Positions 55,786 through 64,000 of a stretch of DNA of 64,000 bases are shown here, one piece after another. The stretch is from Bradyrhizobium agreste (lineage in GTDB: Bacteria > Pseudomonadota > Alphaproteobacteria > Rhizobiales > Xanthobacteraceae): NCBI RefSeq assembly GCF_016031625.1, contig NZ_JACCHP010000005.1, positions 1 through 64,000 on the forward strand, given 5' to 3'. Position numbers and translations under genes: made by a program. The number at the start of each line of letters is the position of its first letter. Position 1 is the first letter of the stretch. The notes beneath the pieces were generated by a model. It was not told where the DNA came from, did no database searches, and was given only the letters and a program-made list of their open reading frames with translations.

Positions 55786-56001
55786 GAATCCACTCCTTGC
55801 TTCTTGCTTTGCGGGAAGCGTAGGGAACAGCACGTGCGACCGCAAGTCGCGCGCGATGACAAGTGCCGCGCAGCGGGCGGCACGACGACGCAGGCGCAAA
55901 CTCATTTACCTTGCGATGGAATTAAGCGGCTCTGGAGGCTCGCTCGATGCGCGTACTCGACGCGCAGCGACAGGCCGCTTCGATCGAATCCTTCGACGGC
56001 C

Positions 56002-56487
56002 TCAGTTGAAGCTGAGCAGCTTGAACAGCGGTGTAAGGTAGCTCATCTCCTGACCCGACGTCGGCGTGGTGCGGCTGATGAAGTCGAAGATCTTGCCATC
56101 CTGAAGGCCGTAATTCGCCAGCCGGCGCACGCGCCGGCTCTTGTCGAAATAGACCGCAATGACGCGCTGATCGACCACCCTCTGGTTCATGAAGGCGACC
56201 GGGCGCTCCGAGCGCTGCGAGATGTAGTAGAACACTTCACCGTCGAGGGTCGCGACCGTCGACGGCGTGCCCATCACGATCAGCACCTGATCCTGGCTCG
56301 CCCCGATCGGAATCTGCTCGAGCGCGCCGGGCGGCAGGATGTAGCCCTTCTGGAACTGCTCGCCGGTGCAGGCCGCAAGTGCCACGCCGACCACGGCGGT
56401 GGCCGCGAGCATGCGTAGGCCGCGCCAGCAGGCGTGAAGGCCGCGCCGCATGTCCGCGCGCGGGCTGATCTCGTTCGTTGTCGTCAT
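56002..56487 (-). CDS. bamE: Outer-membrane assembly lipoprotein BamE
   Basis: 161 residues with a lipobox VALAACTGEQ, after which the mature BamE/SmpA domain follows (GYILPPGALEQIPIGASQDQVLIVMGTPSTV, then VFYYISQRSERPVAF). BamE supports BamA-BamD in inserting beta-barrels such as the porin at 2126. The ATG at 56487 is chosen; M at 56451 is possible. It is divergent from the cbp3 gene. Confidence 0.93.
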   Translation of the reverse strand: MTTTNEISPRADMRRGLHACWRGLRMLAATAVVGVALAACTGEQFQKGYILPPGALEQIPIGASQDQVLIVMGTPSTVATLDGEVFYYISQRSERPVAFMNQRVVDQRVIAVYFDKSRRVRRLANYGLQDGKIFDFISRTTPTSGQEMSYLTPLFKLLSFN

Positions 56488-56585
56488 AGCGGAACTGATT
56501 CCGTCCCCTTGCGTCGCGCGAGGCGCTGAAGTACCGGGCTGGGCGTCTGAATGCAACTCGCGCGCGCCCGCTTGCGGAAACCACA

Positions 56586-57137
56586 ATGCTTTGGCCGTTC
56601 AATCACTTCAGGAAACCCCGGCGAACCCCGCCAGGCACCATTGAGGTCATCTATGGCATGATCGTGACGCAGGCGCGAGAACCCATATTTTACCGGGACT
56701 TGGGCGTGCCCGATACGGTTAACGGGCGCTTCGACCTGTTGCTGCTGCATCTGTGGCTGCTGCTGCGCCGCCTGCGCGCGGTTCAGGGCGCCACGGAGCT
56801 GTCCCAGGCGCTGTTCGACCGCTTCTGCGAGGACATGGACGACAATCTGCGCGAGATGGGGGTGGGCGACCAGACCGTGCCGAAGCGAATGCGGGCCTTC
56901 GGCGAGGCCTTCTACGGCCGCGTCCAGGCCTATGACCAGGCGATGGAAGCCGGCGGCGAGGCGCTGGCAGCGGCGATCTGCAAGAATATCTTGAATGGTA
57001 CCGGCATGGACCAGGCGCGGCGGCTCGCGGCCTATGCGAGGGCCAGCGAGGCCGATCTTGGCCGGACCGACGAGGCCGCGCTGCTGCGCGCGTCCTTCAA
57101 GTTTCCCCCGGCGCTGCCAGAGGATGTCACGCCATGA
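56586..57137 (+). CDS. Ubiquinol-cytochrome c chaperone (CBP3/UQCC1 family)
   Basis: 183 residues with the CBP3 core: YGMIVTQAREPIFYRDLGVPDTVNGRFDLLLLHLWLLLRRLR and LFDRFCEDMDDNLREMGVGDQTVPKRMRAFGEAFYGR. The family assists cytochrome b / bc1 assembly in mitochondria; bacterial homologues are presumed to act similarly. It overlaps yceD by four bases. Confidence 0.92.
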   Translation: MLWPFNHFRKPRRTPPGTIEVIYGMIVTQAREPIFYRDLGVPDTVNGRFDLLLLHLWLLLRRLRAVQGATELSQALFDRFCEDMDDNLREMGVGDQTVPKRMRAFGEAFYGRVQAYDQAMEAGGEALAAAICKNILNGTGMDQARRLAAYARASEADLGRTDEAALLRASFKFPPALPEDVTP

Positions 57138-57697
57138 GCCGACCAGATACCGAGCGCGATCCCTGGCGGGCGCCTGTCATCGTTGCGCAGATCCCGGATG
57201 CCGGGCTGCATCGCGATCTCGAGGCTTCGGTGGCCGAGAGGCAGGCGATGGCCGAGCTCGCGGGCCTGCGCGAGATCCTGTCCGCCCATGCCAGCTTCGA
57301 TGTCGTGCCGAAAAGCGGCGGCCGGGTCCAGGTCATGGGCCTCGTCCGTGGCCGGATCGGCCAGACCTGTGTCGTCACGCTGGATCCGATCGAGAGCGAA
57401 ATCGAGGAGGAGGTGGACCTGATGTTCGCCCCCGAAGCCGAGGCGCGCCGGCTGGCCGATCTGATCGAGGAGGCGCAGGACGACGAGGCGCTGCCCGAGG
57501 TTGCCGACCCGCCCGAGCCGATCACGGGCGGCATCATCGATCTCGGTCGCCTCGCCACCGACGTCCTGTTCCTGGCGATCGATCCCTATGCGCGCAAGCA
57601 GGGGGCCGTGTTCGAGGCGGAGGTCACCGCTCCCGACCCTGAAGACCATCCCTTCGCGGTGCTGAAGGCATTGCAGGACAAGAAGAAGGGCCGGTAG
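57134..57697 (+). CDS. YceD-family protein (DUF177, 23S rRNA accumulation)
   Basis: 187 residues with the DUF177 core [34 protein letters not shown] and [24 protein letters not shown]. In E. coli YceD affects 23S rRNA levels; in plants it is needed for plastid rRNA processing. In many bacteria yceD-rpmF-plsX-fabH form a cluster; here rpmF is absent between yceD and plsX. Overlaps cbp3. Confidence 0.9.
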   Translation: MSRPDTERDPWRAPVIVAQIPDAGLHRDLEASVAERQAMAELAGLREILSAHASFDVVPKSGGRVQVMGLVRGRIGQTCVVTLDPIESEIEEEVDLMFAPEAEARRLADLIEEAQDDEALPEVADPPEPITGGIIDLGRLATDVLFLAIDPYARKQGAVFEAEVTAPDPEDHPFAVLKALQDKKKGR

Positions 57698-57995
57698 GGG
57701 CATTTTTCGCTCGCGACCGCCTTCCCAGGGCGCGAGCCATTTGCCTCGGTGGTTTGAGACAGCTGTTTATCTGTCTGATTTCAATGTATTCCTCGCGAAA
57801 TCCGCGGCCGGTGGCCGGATCGCCCCGAATGCAAAAGGCTGGGGGCAAGAGGTTGTTTCGGGGGTACAAAACGCTATTGTCGCGCCCCGGTCCGGGTGCG
57901 GCGTGGCGCTTGGCCGGTCGTCATCCCGGTGGCGAACCCATTTTGCGGCCCCGCTGATTCCCAAGACCGCACCAGACCAGGTTTCCAGGACTTTC

Positions 57996-59057
57996 ATGCC
58001 AAGCAAGGTTCGCATCGCGCTGGACGCCATGGGGGGCGATGTCGGCCCCGCGGTGGTCATTCCGGGTGCCGCGATCTCGCTTGGCCGGCATCGCGACACC
58101 GAGTTCCTGCTGGTCGGCGACCGGGCCAGGATCGAGCCCGAGCTCGACAAGCACCCGAATCTGAAAGCCGCCGCCAAAATCGTCCATACCGACGTCGCCG
58201 TCAGCATGGAGGACAAGCCGAGCCAGGCGCTGCGGCGCGGCCGCAAGACCTCCTCGATGTGGCTTGCCATCGATGCGGTCAAGAAGGGCGAGGCGGATGT
58301 CGCGATCTCCGCCGGCAATACCGGCGCGCTGATGGCGATGGCGCGCTTCCACCTGCGCACCCTGCCGGGGATCGACCGCCCGGCGATCTCCGCGATCTGG
58401 CCGACCCTGCGCGGGGAGTCCGTCGTGCTCGACCTCGGCGCCACCCTCGGCGGCGATGCCCACCATTTGGTCTCGATGGCAGTGATGGGCGCCGCCAAGG
58501 CGAGCGTGCTGTTCAACAAGACCCGGCCCACGGTCGGGCTGCTCAATATCGGCGCCGAGGAGATCAAGGGCCACGAGGAGATCCGCGAGGCCAGCGAGAT
58601 CCTGCGGGCCCGGAACCTGCCGGAGCTGGATTATATCGGCTTCGTCGAGGGCGACGGCATCGGCAAGGGGCTCGCCGATGTGATCGTCACCGAAGGCTTC
58701 AGCGGCAACATCGCGCTGAAGGCGGCCGAGGGAACCGCACGGCAGATGGCGGAATTGCTCCGTCACGAGATGCAGCGGAGCTGGATGTCCAAGCTCGGCT
58801 ACCTCTTCGCCCGCAGCGCCTTCCAGGCCCTGCGCGACAAGATGGACCCCAACAAGTCCAATGGCGGCGTGCTGCTGGGACTGAACGGGGTGGTGGTCAA
58901 GAGCCACGGCGGAACCAACGCCGAAGGCTTTGCCTATGCGATCGATGTTGGCTATGAGATGGCTCACTACGATCTCCTGAACAAGATCAATCAGATGCTC
59001 AACCGCGAGGGTGGTGCACTCAAATCCGTGCAGCCCGCGCCGGAGGATGTTTCGTGA
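57996..59057 (+). CDS. plsX: Phosphate acyltransferase PlsX
   Basis: 353 residues converting acyl-ACP to acyl-phosphate, the acyl donor for membrane phospholipid synthesis. Marks are [49 protein letters not shown] and [16 protein letters not shown]. The ATG at 57996 has CCAGGA ahead; earlier in-frame starts run into non-coding sequence. It overlaps fabH by four bases. Confidence 0.95.
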   Translation: MPSKVRIALDAMGGDVGPAVVIPGAAISLGRHRDTEFLLVGDRARIEPELDKHPNLKAAAKIVHTDVAVSMEDKPSQALRRGRKTSSMWLAIDAVKKGEADVAISAGNTGALMAMARFHLRTLPGIDRPAISAIWPTLRGESVVLDLGATLGGDAHHLVSMAVMGAAKASVLFNKTRPTVGLLNIGAEEIKGHEEIREASEILRARNLPELDYIGFVEGDGIGKGLADVIVTEGFSGNIALKAAEGTARQMAELLRHEMQRSWMSKLGYLFARSAFQALRDKMDPNKSNGGVLLGLNGVVVKSHGGTNAEGFAYAIDVGYEMAHYDLLNKINQMLNREGGALKSVQPAPEDVS

Positions 59058-60034
59058 CTCAAATTCGTTCGGTCGTGCTCGGCTGCGGCTCGTATCTGCC
59101 GGAGCAGGTGGTGACCAACGCCCAATTGGCGGCGCGCATCGATACCTCCGACGAGTGGATCGTGCAGCGCACCGGCATTCGCGAGCGGCACATCGCGGCC
59201 GAGGGCGAGTTCACCTCGCATCTGGCGCTCAGGGCGGCGCAGGCCGCGCTCAACGACGCCGGCGTGGACGCGCAGTCGATCGAGCTGATCGTGCTGGCGA
59301 CCTCGACGCCCGACAACACCTTCCCCGCGACCGCCGTCGCCGTGCAGCACGGGCTCGGCATCAATCATGGCGCGGCCTTCGATCTCCAGGCGGTGTGCTC
59401 GGGCTTCGTGTTCGCGCTTGCCACCGCCGACAATTTCCTGCGCACCGGCGCCTACAAGCGCGCGCTGGTGATCGGCGCGGAGACCTTCTCGCGCATCCTC
59501 GACTGGAACGATCGCGGCACCTGCGTGCTGTTCGGCGACGGCGCCGGCGCCGTGGTGCTGGAGGCGCAGGAGCAGCCCGGCCATGCCGCGACCGACCGCG
59601 GCATCGTGACCACTCACTTACGCTCCGACGGCCGCCACAAGGCCAAGCTGTTCGTCGACGGCGGGCCGTCCTCGACCCAGACCGTCGGCCATTTGCGCAT
59701 GGAGGGCCGCGAGGTCTTCAAGCACGCGGTCGGCATGATAACCGACGTGATCGTCGACGCCTTCAAGGCGACCGGGCTCGATGCCGAAGGCATCGACTGG
59801 TTCGTTCCCCATCAGGCCAACAAGCGAATCATCGACGCCTCCGCGCACAAGCTGCACATCGCGCCGGAGAAGGTGGTGCTGACGGTGGACCGTCACGGCA
59901 ACACCTCGGCGGCCTCGATCCCGCTGGCGCTCTCGGTGGCGCGCAAGGACGGTCGCATCAAGAAGGGCGACATGATCCTTCTGGAGGCCATGGGCGGCGG
60001 CTTCACCTGGGGTTCCGCGCTGGTGCGCTGGTAA
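59054..60034 (+). CDS. fabH: 3-oxoacyl-[ACP] synthase III
   Basis: 326 residues; starts fatty-acid synthesis by condensing acetyl-CoA with malonyl-ACP. The catalytic triad is C115 in [15 protein letters not shown], His in [12 protein letters not shown] and Asn in [11 protein letters not shown]. The start is GTG, inside the plsX stop. A 7-bp hairpin GTGCGGT/ACCGCAC (60092-60109) without a T-run lies downstream. Confidence 0.97.
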   Translation: MTQIRSVVLGCGSYLPEQVVTNAQLAARIDTSDEWIVQRTGIRERHIAAEGEFTSHLALRAAQAALNDAGVDAQSIELIVLATSTPDNTFPATAVAVQHGLGINHGAAFDLQAVCSGFVFALATADNFLRTGAYKRALVIGAETFSRILDWNDRGTCVLFGDGAGAVVLEAQEQPGHAATDRGIVTTHLRSDGRHKAKLFVDGGPSSTQTVGHLRMEGREVFKHAVGMITDVIVDAFKATGLDAEGIDWFVPHQANKRIIDASAHKLHIAPEKVVLTVDRHGNTSAASIPLALSVARKDGRIKKGDMILLEAMGGGFTWGSALVRW

Positions 60035-60165
60035 GCCACATCGATAAAATTTTGCCGGAATCGCTGCCGATTATCGCTACCTCGCATTGATGTGCGGTGT
60101 TGACCGCACTATCGTAAGCTCATAATTTCAGACGAGAATTGTTCGCCGTGAGGTGGGGCAGGGCG

Positions 60166-60507
60166 ATGAGCGAGACCAGCAAAACCGTAACGCGTGTCGA
60201 CCTGTGCGAGGCCGTCTACCAGAAGGTGGGCCTGTCGCGCACGGAATCGTCCGCCTTCGTGGAACTCGTGCTGAAGGAGATCACCGACTGCCTGGAGAAG
60301 GGCGAGACGGTGAAATTGTCCTCGTTCGGGTCCTTCATGGTGCGCAAGAAGGGCCAGCGCATCGGCCGCAACCCCAAGACCGGCACCGAGGTGCCGATCT
60401 CGCCGCGCCGCGTCATGGTGTTCAAGCCGTCGGCGATCCTGAAGCAGCGGATCAACGCCCAGCACCGCACCAACGGCGACGCCACCAAGGCTCAAGAAGA
60501 GGCGTAA
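60166..60507 (+). CDS. ihfA: Integration host factor alpha subunit
   Basis: 113 residues; DNA-bending HU/IHF protein. [31 protein letters not shown] is the helical base, and [35 protein letters not shown] the beta-arm with the IHF proline. It pairs with IHF-beta. The merR-like gene follows after 24 bases, an order kept in many proteobacteria. Confidence 0.95.
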   Translation: MSETSKTVTRVDLCEAVYQKVGLSRTESSAFVELVLKEITDCLEKGETVKLSSFGSFMVRKKGQRIGRNPKTGTEVPISPRRVMVFKPSAILKQRINAQHRTNGDATKAQEEA

Positions 60508-60531
60508 CCGCCTTTCGGAAAGGACTGGCCT

Positions 60532-61104
60532 TTGGACAAGGCGCCGGATGCGTTCCGAACCATCAGCGAAGTAGCGCAGGAACTCGACATTCCGCAGCAC
60601 GTGCTGCGGTTCTGGGAGACCCGCTTCTCCCAGATCAAGCCGATGAAGCGCAGCGGCGGCCGCCGCTATTACCGCCCCGACGACGTCGACCTGCTCAAGG
60701 GCATCCGCCGGCTGCTCTATGGCGAGGGCTACACCATCCGCGGGGTGCAGCGGATCCTGAAGGAGCACGGCGTCAAATCGGTGCAGGGCCTCGCCGACAG
60801 CGCGGCCGCGGTCTCGTTCGGCGCCATCGAGGACGCCATCGGCGCGAGCCTGATGGAGCCCGAGGACGAGGTCCCCATCAAGGGCGTCACCGACACCGAC
60901 GATGACGACTACCAGGGCGATGAGGAGGAAGGCATCGACTTCCGCTTCACCGAGATCGACGACGAGGAGATCCTCACCACCTTCCGCAAGGGCGGCGCCG
61001 CACCCGCCGGCCCCAGCGCGCTCGACCGGGAGCGCCTGGGGCGGGCACTTGCCGACCTCGTCGCCTGCAGGGAAATGCTGGACCAGGCCCTGAAGGACGG
61101 CTAG
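60532..61104 (+). CDS. MerR-family transcriptional regulator
   Basis: 190 residues starting at TTG. The winged helix is [45 protein letters not shown], with a long acidic middle ([15 protein letters not shown]) and a C-terminal helix. This is the ihfA-linked MerR protein of alphaproteobacteria; no metal or drug-binding cysteine is present, so its signal is unknown. It ends 112 bases before tRNA-Pro. Confidence 0.9.
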   Translation: MDKAPDAFRTISEVAQELDIPQHVLRFWETRFSQIKPMKRSGGRRYYRPDDVDLLKGIRRLLYGEGYTIRGVQRILKEHGVKSVQGLADSAAAVSFGAIEDAIGASLMEPEDEVPIKGVTDTDDDDYQGDEEEGIDFRFTEIDDEEILTTFRKGGAAPAGPSALDRERLGRALADLVACREMLDQALKDG

Positions 61105-61216
61105 GGGCGGGCCCGCGGGCTTTCCGGGCAGTTCCGGGGGCTTTGGGCGCGGACACACCAAAATGGTGTGACCTCGCCTTGCGCAAAGCGGCGATCCTAG
61201 CTAATGGAACGGCATT

Positions 61217-61294
61217 CGGAGCGTGGCGCAGCCCGGTTAGCGCACTAGTCTGGGAGACTAGGGGTCGGAGGTTCAAATCCTCTCGCTCCGACCA
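61217..61294 (+). tRNA. tRNA-Pro (anticodon GGG)
   Basis: A class I fold: acceptor CGGAGCG pairs with CGCTCCG, D-arm GGCGCAGCCCGGTTAGCGC, anticodon stem CTAGT/ACTAG with loop CTGGGAG (GGG), T-arm GGAGGTTCAAATCC, discriminator A and an encoded CCA (61292-61294). It marks the left edge of island DNA; an integrase remnant follows on the outer side. No second copy of its 3' end lies within the window, so the other attachment site should be beyond it. Confidence 0.95.
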
Positions 61295-61409
61295 AATTTC
61301 CTCAATAAAATCAAAGTTGTTCTAGGGCGGTTGGTTTGCAGCCTACCGCCCGTTTGCAGATAGTTTGCAAATTCCGTTCACTCCCTGTTTCTCTTGGGCG
61401 ACCCCTCAG

Positions 61410-61997
61410 TTAGTGAACGGGCAACTTGGAAGCATCTTCCACAATTGCAGTGAGACGAGTCAGCACTTCATGAGCGGCTGAGCTCGGAGAAATAGGCTGC
61501 CCGTCCGACGAAGTCGGCGGATCATATTTATCGCCGCGATCCCACACCGGCACGAGTCGAACACTCGCCGCTTTCAGTTCGACAAATTTGCTTTTCTGTG
61601 GGTCTTGGCCGCCCAGTGCCGTGACTTGAAGGGTCCCGCCCGGACCGAGGGTCCCATCAAAGCGCCAAGCCCCTGGTCCCACCCCTAATGCCACAGAGGC
61701 GGGCTCCCTATCAGTGATAGGCTCTAGGCCGTGCAAATCTGCGTTCCGGGCGTGATGGGTGTATCGCAAGATCGGCTTGGTTCGGCGAGCATGACGCATT
61801 TCGCTCCACCACCGATAACTTTCGGGCTCACCCTTGGCCCCTTGTTCTAGCTTTGAATAAACGCGTTGTGCGGCTGTGAGAAGATCCGACCATGCTAGTT
61901 CGATTTCGGTCAACTTCGTCGCCGTATCCATGGCATGAACGGCCGACTTTGCTTGTCCCAGTGCAACCTCAGCCTGCTGAAGCGCGATCGCTTTCAT
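61410..61997 (-). CDS. Protein of unknown function on the island
   Basis: 195 residues from the ATG at 61997, preceded by GAGGTGGG. The sequence is soluble, with an N-terminal helix (KAIALQQAEVALGQAKSAVHAM) and a Trp/Arg-rich middle (SYRWWSEMRHARRTKPILRYTHHARNADLHG) that resembles DNA/RNA-contact or cell-filament proteins only in composition. I recognise no family. It is downstream of the integrase remnant, 25 bases apart on the same strand, and belongs to the tRNA-Pro island. Confidence 0.6.
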   Translation of the reverse strand: MKAIALQQAEVALGQAKSAVHAMDTATKLTEIELAWSDLLTAAQRVYSKLEQGAKGEPESYRWWSEMRHARRTKPILRYTHHARNADLHGLEPITDREPASVALGVGPGAWRFDGTLGPGGTLQVTALGGQDPQKSKFVELKAASVRLVPVWDRGDKYDPPTSSDGQPISPSSAAHEVLTRLTAIVEDASKLPVH

Positions 61998-62022
61998 CCC
62001 ACCTCTGATCTCAATGACCCAT

Positions 62023-62829
62023 TCAAGACTGCCCAGCTCTGTCGCGGTAGTCCTCAAGTTTTTGGATAGCATTCGCCGCCAGCACGCCGCGCCTGGCAAG
62101 ATAGGTATCAATGATCTTTTGTGCCTTATCCACAGTCCAGGTCATCGCCTCGGCGAGCTCCGGCGCCGTCGCCCCAGCCTCAGCTAGCAACGTCGCCGCG
62201 GTGCCTCGGTTGTCGTGGAAGTTTAGGTCACCGGCGCCAACGGCGTCCGAGTCCTCGCGCCAATGATCATTGAAGTATCGCTTGGTGTAGGCCTTGCCGG
62301 TGGGTGTCAACATCACTAGGGCGCCAACGCGGGGCAGGGTATCGAGATGCGCCTTCAGCTCCCGGGTAGCCGGAATCCAAAGCATCTTGCCGGTCTTGCT
62401 AGATCGGATTTGCACGCGTTGCCCATCGTATCGCGTCCAGGCGAACTTGCGAACGTCGCTGGCGCGCATAGCGGTGTTTCGGACCAGGATCATGGCGGTC
62501 ACCATCGCAGGCCGCGCGGTCTTGATGAACTGCTGCTGTAGCTCCTCCGACCACGTCTTATCGGCCCGGTCGCTCTTGTAGAGCCGGTGGAAGGTCGGAA
62601 TTGGGTGATGCTTGATCCGGCGCTGCTCTTTCGCGAACGACAGCACGCGGCATAGAGCCGACATGAGATTGTCTGCCGATCGGCGCGAGGTCTTGCCTAG
62701 CTCCTGGTGCCATGCGAGGGCGTCCGCTGCGAATGCGTCGGCGTCGTCCGCATTGTTGAACGTGTCCTCTGGGACCGTGCCCCACTTCTGCTCAATGCGC
62801 TTGAGCTTCCAGGGATACTGCTTGCGAAA
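62023..62829 (-). pseudogene. Tyrosine integrase, N-terminus lost
   Basis: The frame carries the core-binding part (YPWKLKRIEQKWGTVPEDTF onward) and the catalytic domain with all expected residues: Arg in TAMRASDV, Lys in SSKTGKML, His and Arg in LNFHDNRGTAATLL, and Tyr in IIDTYLARRG. Phage-type integrases of this group have about 50-70 more residues before this; here a TAA at 62830-62832 ends the homology and the first ATG (62664) is well inside the core-binding domain. The breakpoint coincides with an inverted repeat. Probably inactive as it stands, although all catalytic residues are kept. It likely mediated integration at tRNA-Pro. Confidence 0.8.
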
Positions 62830-62920
62830 TTACGGTGACAGTGCACTCAACTGACCTAACGCGCGGCGCTGTATCGTGTCGCAGGGCTTTGCGTCGACCC
62901 AAATGAGTGCACACGGTAAT
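62829..62920. repeat. Imperfect inverted repeat at the integrase breakpoint
   Basis: Left arm ATTACGGTGACAGTGCACTC starts at 62829, exactly where integrase homology stops; right arm TGAGTGCACACGGTAAT ends at 62920 and is its near reverse complement with a small gap. The layout suits the end of a small mobile element or a deletion junction. Confidence 0.5.
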
Positions 62921-63315
62921 CGTAGTGGCACGATCTTGGGTTCGTCGCAGGTGCGGGAACGATCGCAGTCGGCGGTGCTGCGTCGAACTAGCCTCACGTT
63001 GAAATAGGCCAGGACTGTTACTAAGCGACCGAAACACTGCGTCAGTCGCCCCGCTGAGAAGAACTCTTTGGGACAGAAACAAATCGCCCAAAAATTCCAT
63101 CGTGAAATCATCAGGATAGGGCCATCAGTCAGGTTCATAAGGTCATCCGCACTTTTTTGCGTAAAGTGCAAGTGTGAGCGGTCACTCAGTAAGCCATTGT
63201 TTTACCACTCGAAACTGATTCTGTTTTGAAGCCCATTGCGAAAATTTGACAAGGCCGTCAAATCAAACGGTGACGGTCCGGCGAAGGTCCAAGAAATTGA
63301 TTGGAGGACCATGCC
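62921..63315. other. Island DNA with no supportable gene
   Basis: About 395 bases, AT-richer than the core. A minus-strand open frame (62830-63171) continues in frame with the integrase but shows no integrase similarity and starts with TTG, so I do not accept it. A GGAGG at 63302-63306 begins the signals for the next gene. Confidence 0.4.
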
Positions 63316-63489
63316 GTGCGTCGAATGCCTAAATTGAAAGTGAAAGTACCAGGAGCTTCTGTTAGCGCCGACGGCACAATCGGAATTATTGGGGCCATCA
63401 CCCGTCTTAGTGGTCTTATGCCTTGTCTGTCACTTTGCAGCCGTTCGTATGGCTCCGTTTCTTTTCAATTGAGTGTGGGGGATCAATAG
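63316..63489 (+). CDS. Small protein of unknown function upstream of an integrase
   Basis: 57 residues from a GTG with GGAGG nine bases ahead (an ATG three codons in is an alternative). The N-terminus is basic (RRMPKLKVKVPG) and the rest small and hydrophobic. Its stop codon is directly followed by the ATG of the next gene, which suggests coupling. No family recognised. Confidence 0.45.
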   Translation: MRRMPKLKVKVPGASVSADGTIGIIGAITRLSGLMPCLSLCSRSYGSVSFQLSVGDQ

Positions 63490-64000
63490 ATGCTCACTGT
63501 CTCTGCACTGATCGATGAATACATGACGGATCAAACTTCCAAATATCATGCACTCAGCTATCGCGTTCGCCTGAATAACGCTCGGTATCTCTCAAGGATT
63601 AGAGCAGATCGTGGCAATCAGGTTGTGAGTGGAATAACCCGTCGCATGTTGGGCTACTGGTATAAACGTTGGTCCGAGAAGGGCGAGACTTCTGGACGGA
63701 TTTTTATTTCTCAACTTCGCGCCATAGCGTTTCACGGTGTTTTGCAGCGAGACGATTCTGATTGTTACCGCCTCGTACGAATACTGGATACCTTTGAACT
63801 TCCTTCCAGACCCGCGCGCGACGTTCGTCTTACGTTTGCTCACGCTGAAGCAATAATCGAAAGAGCTCATTTTTGCGGATGGTGTTCGATGGCGATTGGT
63901 CAAGCCTTCCAGTACGAACTGCTCATGAAGCAAAAGGATGTCATTGGGGAGTGGGTCCCTGCCGAAGCATTCAAAGGAGCTAGCGATGTTTGTCACGATG
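63490..64000 (+). CDS. Site-specific tyrosine integrase, partial at the window edge
   Basis: An unbroken frame of 170 codons runs off the window. The first 90 residues resemble the SAM-like core-binding domain (LIDEYMTDQTSKYHALSYRV, RRMLGYWYKRWSEKG, GRIFISQLRAIAFHG), and residues about 112-160 the start of the catalytic domain (DVRLTFAHAEAIIERAHFCG, then FQYELLMKQKDVIGEW). The box I position that in relatives I remember as LRQKDVIGEW has Lys here (MKQKD). This is a second integrase, unrelated in sequence to the truncated one and in opposite orientation. Catalytic His and Tyr lie beyond the window. Confidence 0.7.
   Translation, partial: MLTVSALIDEYMTDQTSKYHALSYRVRLNNARYLSRIRADRGNQVVSGITRRMLGYWYKRWSEKGETSGRIFISQLRAIAFHGVLQRDDSDCYRLVRILDTFELPSRPARDVRLTFAHAEAIIERAHFCGWCSMAIGQAFQYELLMKQKDVIGEWVPAEAFKGASDVCHD

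Noticed and set aside
60092-60109. Hairpin after fabH as a terminator
   Set aside because: Only seven pairs and no T-run; could as well be an operator or chance.
62830-63171. Minus frame upstream of the integrase remnant, in the same frame
   Set aside because: Not similar to an integrase N-terminus; starts with TTG and lacks a ribosome site.
63592-63996. Minus frame opposite the edge integrase
   Set aside because: The plus frame shows integrase-like segments and is uninterrupted; the minus frame does not resemble any protein.

Overview
The window looks like chromosome of a high-GC alphaproteobacterium of the Bradyrhizobium / Nitrobacteraceae type. The reasons are the Omp2-like porin, a hemB product whose Zn-cysteine motif is replaced by aspartates as described for Bradyrhizobium, the DUF6163-ldtR pair, Bpt-type arginyl-transferase, a CBP3/YceD/PlsX/FabH/IHF block, and several dispersed palindromic repeat families that I associate with this group. 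This is a taxonomic inference from gene content, not a database match.

Layout. 1-1.28 kb: remnants of two IS481-family insertion sequences against the 3' end of tRNA-Ser(GCU). 1.4-6.8 kb: a long leader, a porin, then a GT41 (OGT/SPINDLY-like) glycosyltransferase and an FkbM methyltransferase. 6.9-13.4 kb: lytic transglycosylase, dapA, mscL, smpB, a peroxiredoxin, a uracil-DNA glycosylase and a NYN-domain protein. 13.7-24.6 kb: a housekeeping run of rpoZ, rel, pdxJ-acpS, lepB-rnc-era, a small membrane protein, recO and parC. 25-28.6 kb: a peptide-type ABC solute-binding protein with a GMC oxidoreductase, and a glycine-rich exported protein. 29-38 kb: metal and transport genes (chrB-chrA, dmeF-like CDF exporter, two MFS carriers, mntH behind a probable Mur/Fur box) and a class III nucleotidyl cyclase. 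38-42 kb: VapBC-type toxin-antitoxin pair, bpt, RDD protein, a GFA-like protein and hemB. 42-50.7 kb: DUF6163, ldtR, glyA, nrdR-ribD-ribE-ribH-nusB, thiL. 50.7-54.7 kb: hppA with an odd 5' end, then an unrecognised lower-GC pair encoding a membrane protein and a periplasmic HExxH peptidase. 54.7-61.1 kb: a Bug/TctC binding protein, bamE, cbp3-yceD-plsX-fabH-ihfA-merR. 61.2-64 kb: tRNA-Pro(GGG) followed by AT-richer island DNA with a truncated integrase and a second integrase running off the window.

The core is therefore bracketed by two tRNA genes, each with mobile DNA on the outer side. Riboflavin, fatty-acid initiation, folding/translocation and RNA-processing genes sit in tight, often ATGA- or TAATG-overlapping operons, while the accessory modules (glycosyltransferase pair, chromate/metal set, toxin-antitoxin, membrane protein plus peptidase) lie between them. 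The best candidates for something undescribed are the 52991-54678 membrane protein/peptidase pair and the GT41-FkbM pair. The most striking sequence anomaly in a core gene is the missing conventional start codon that would give hppA its first membrane helix.
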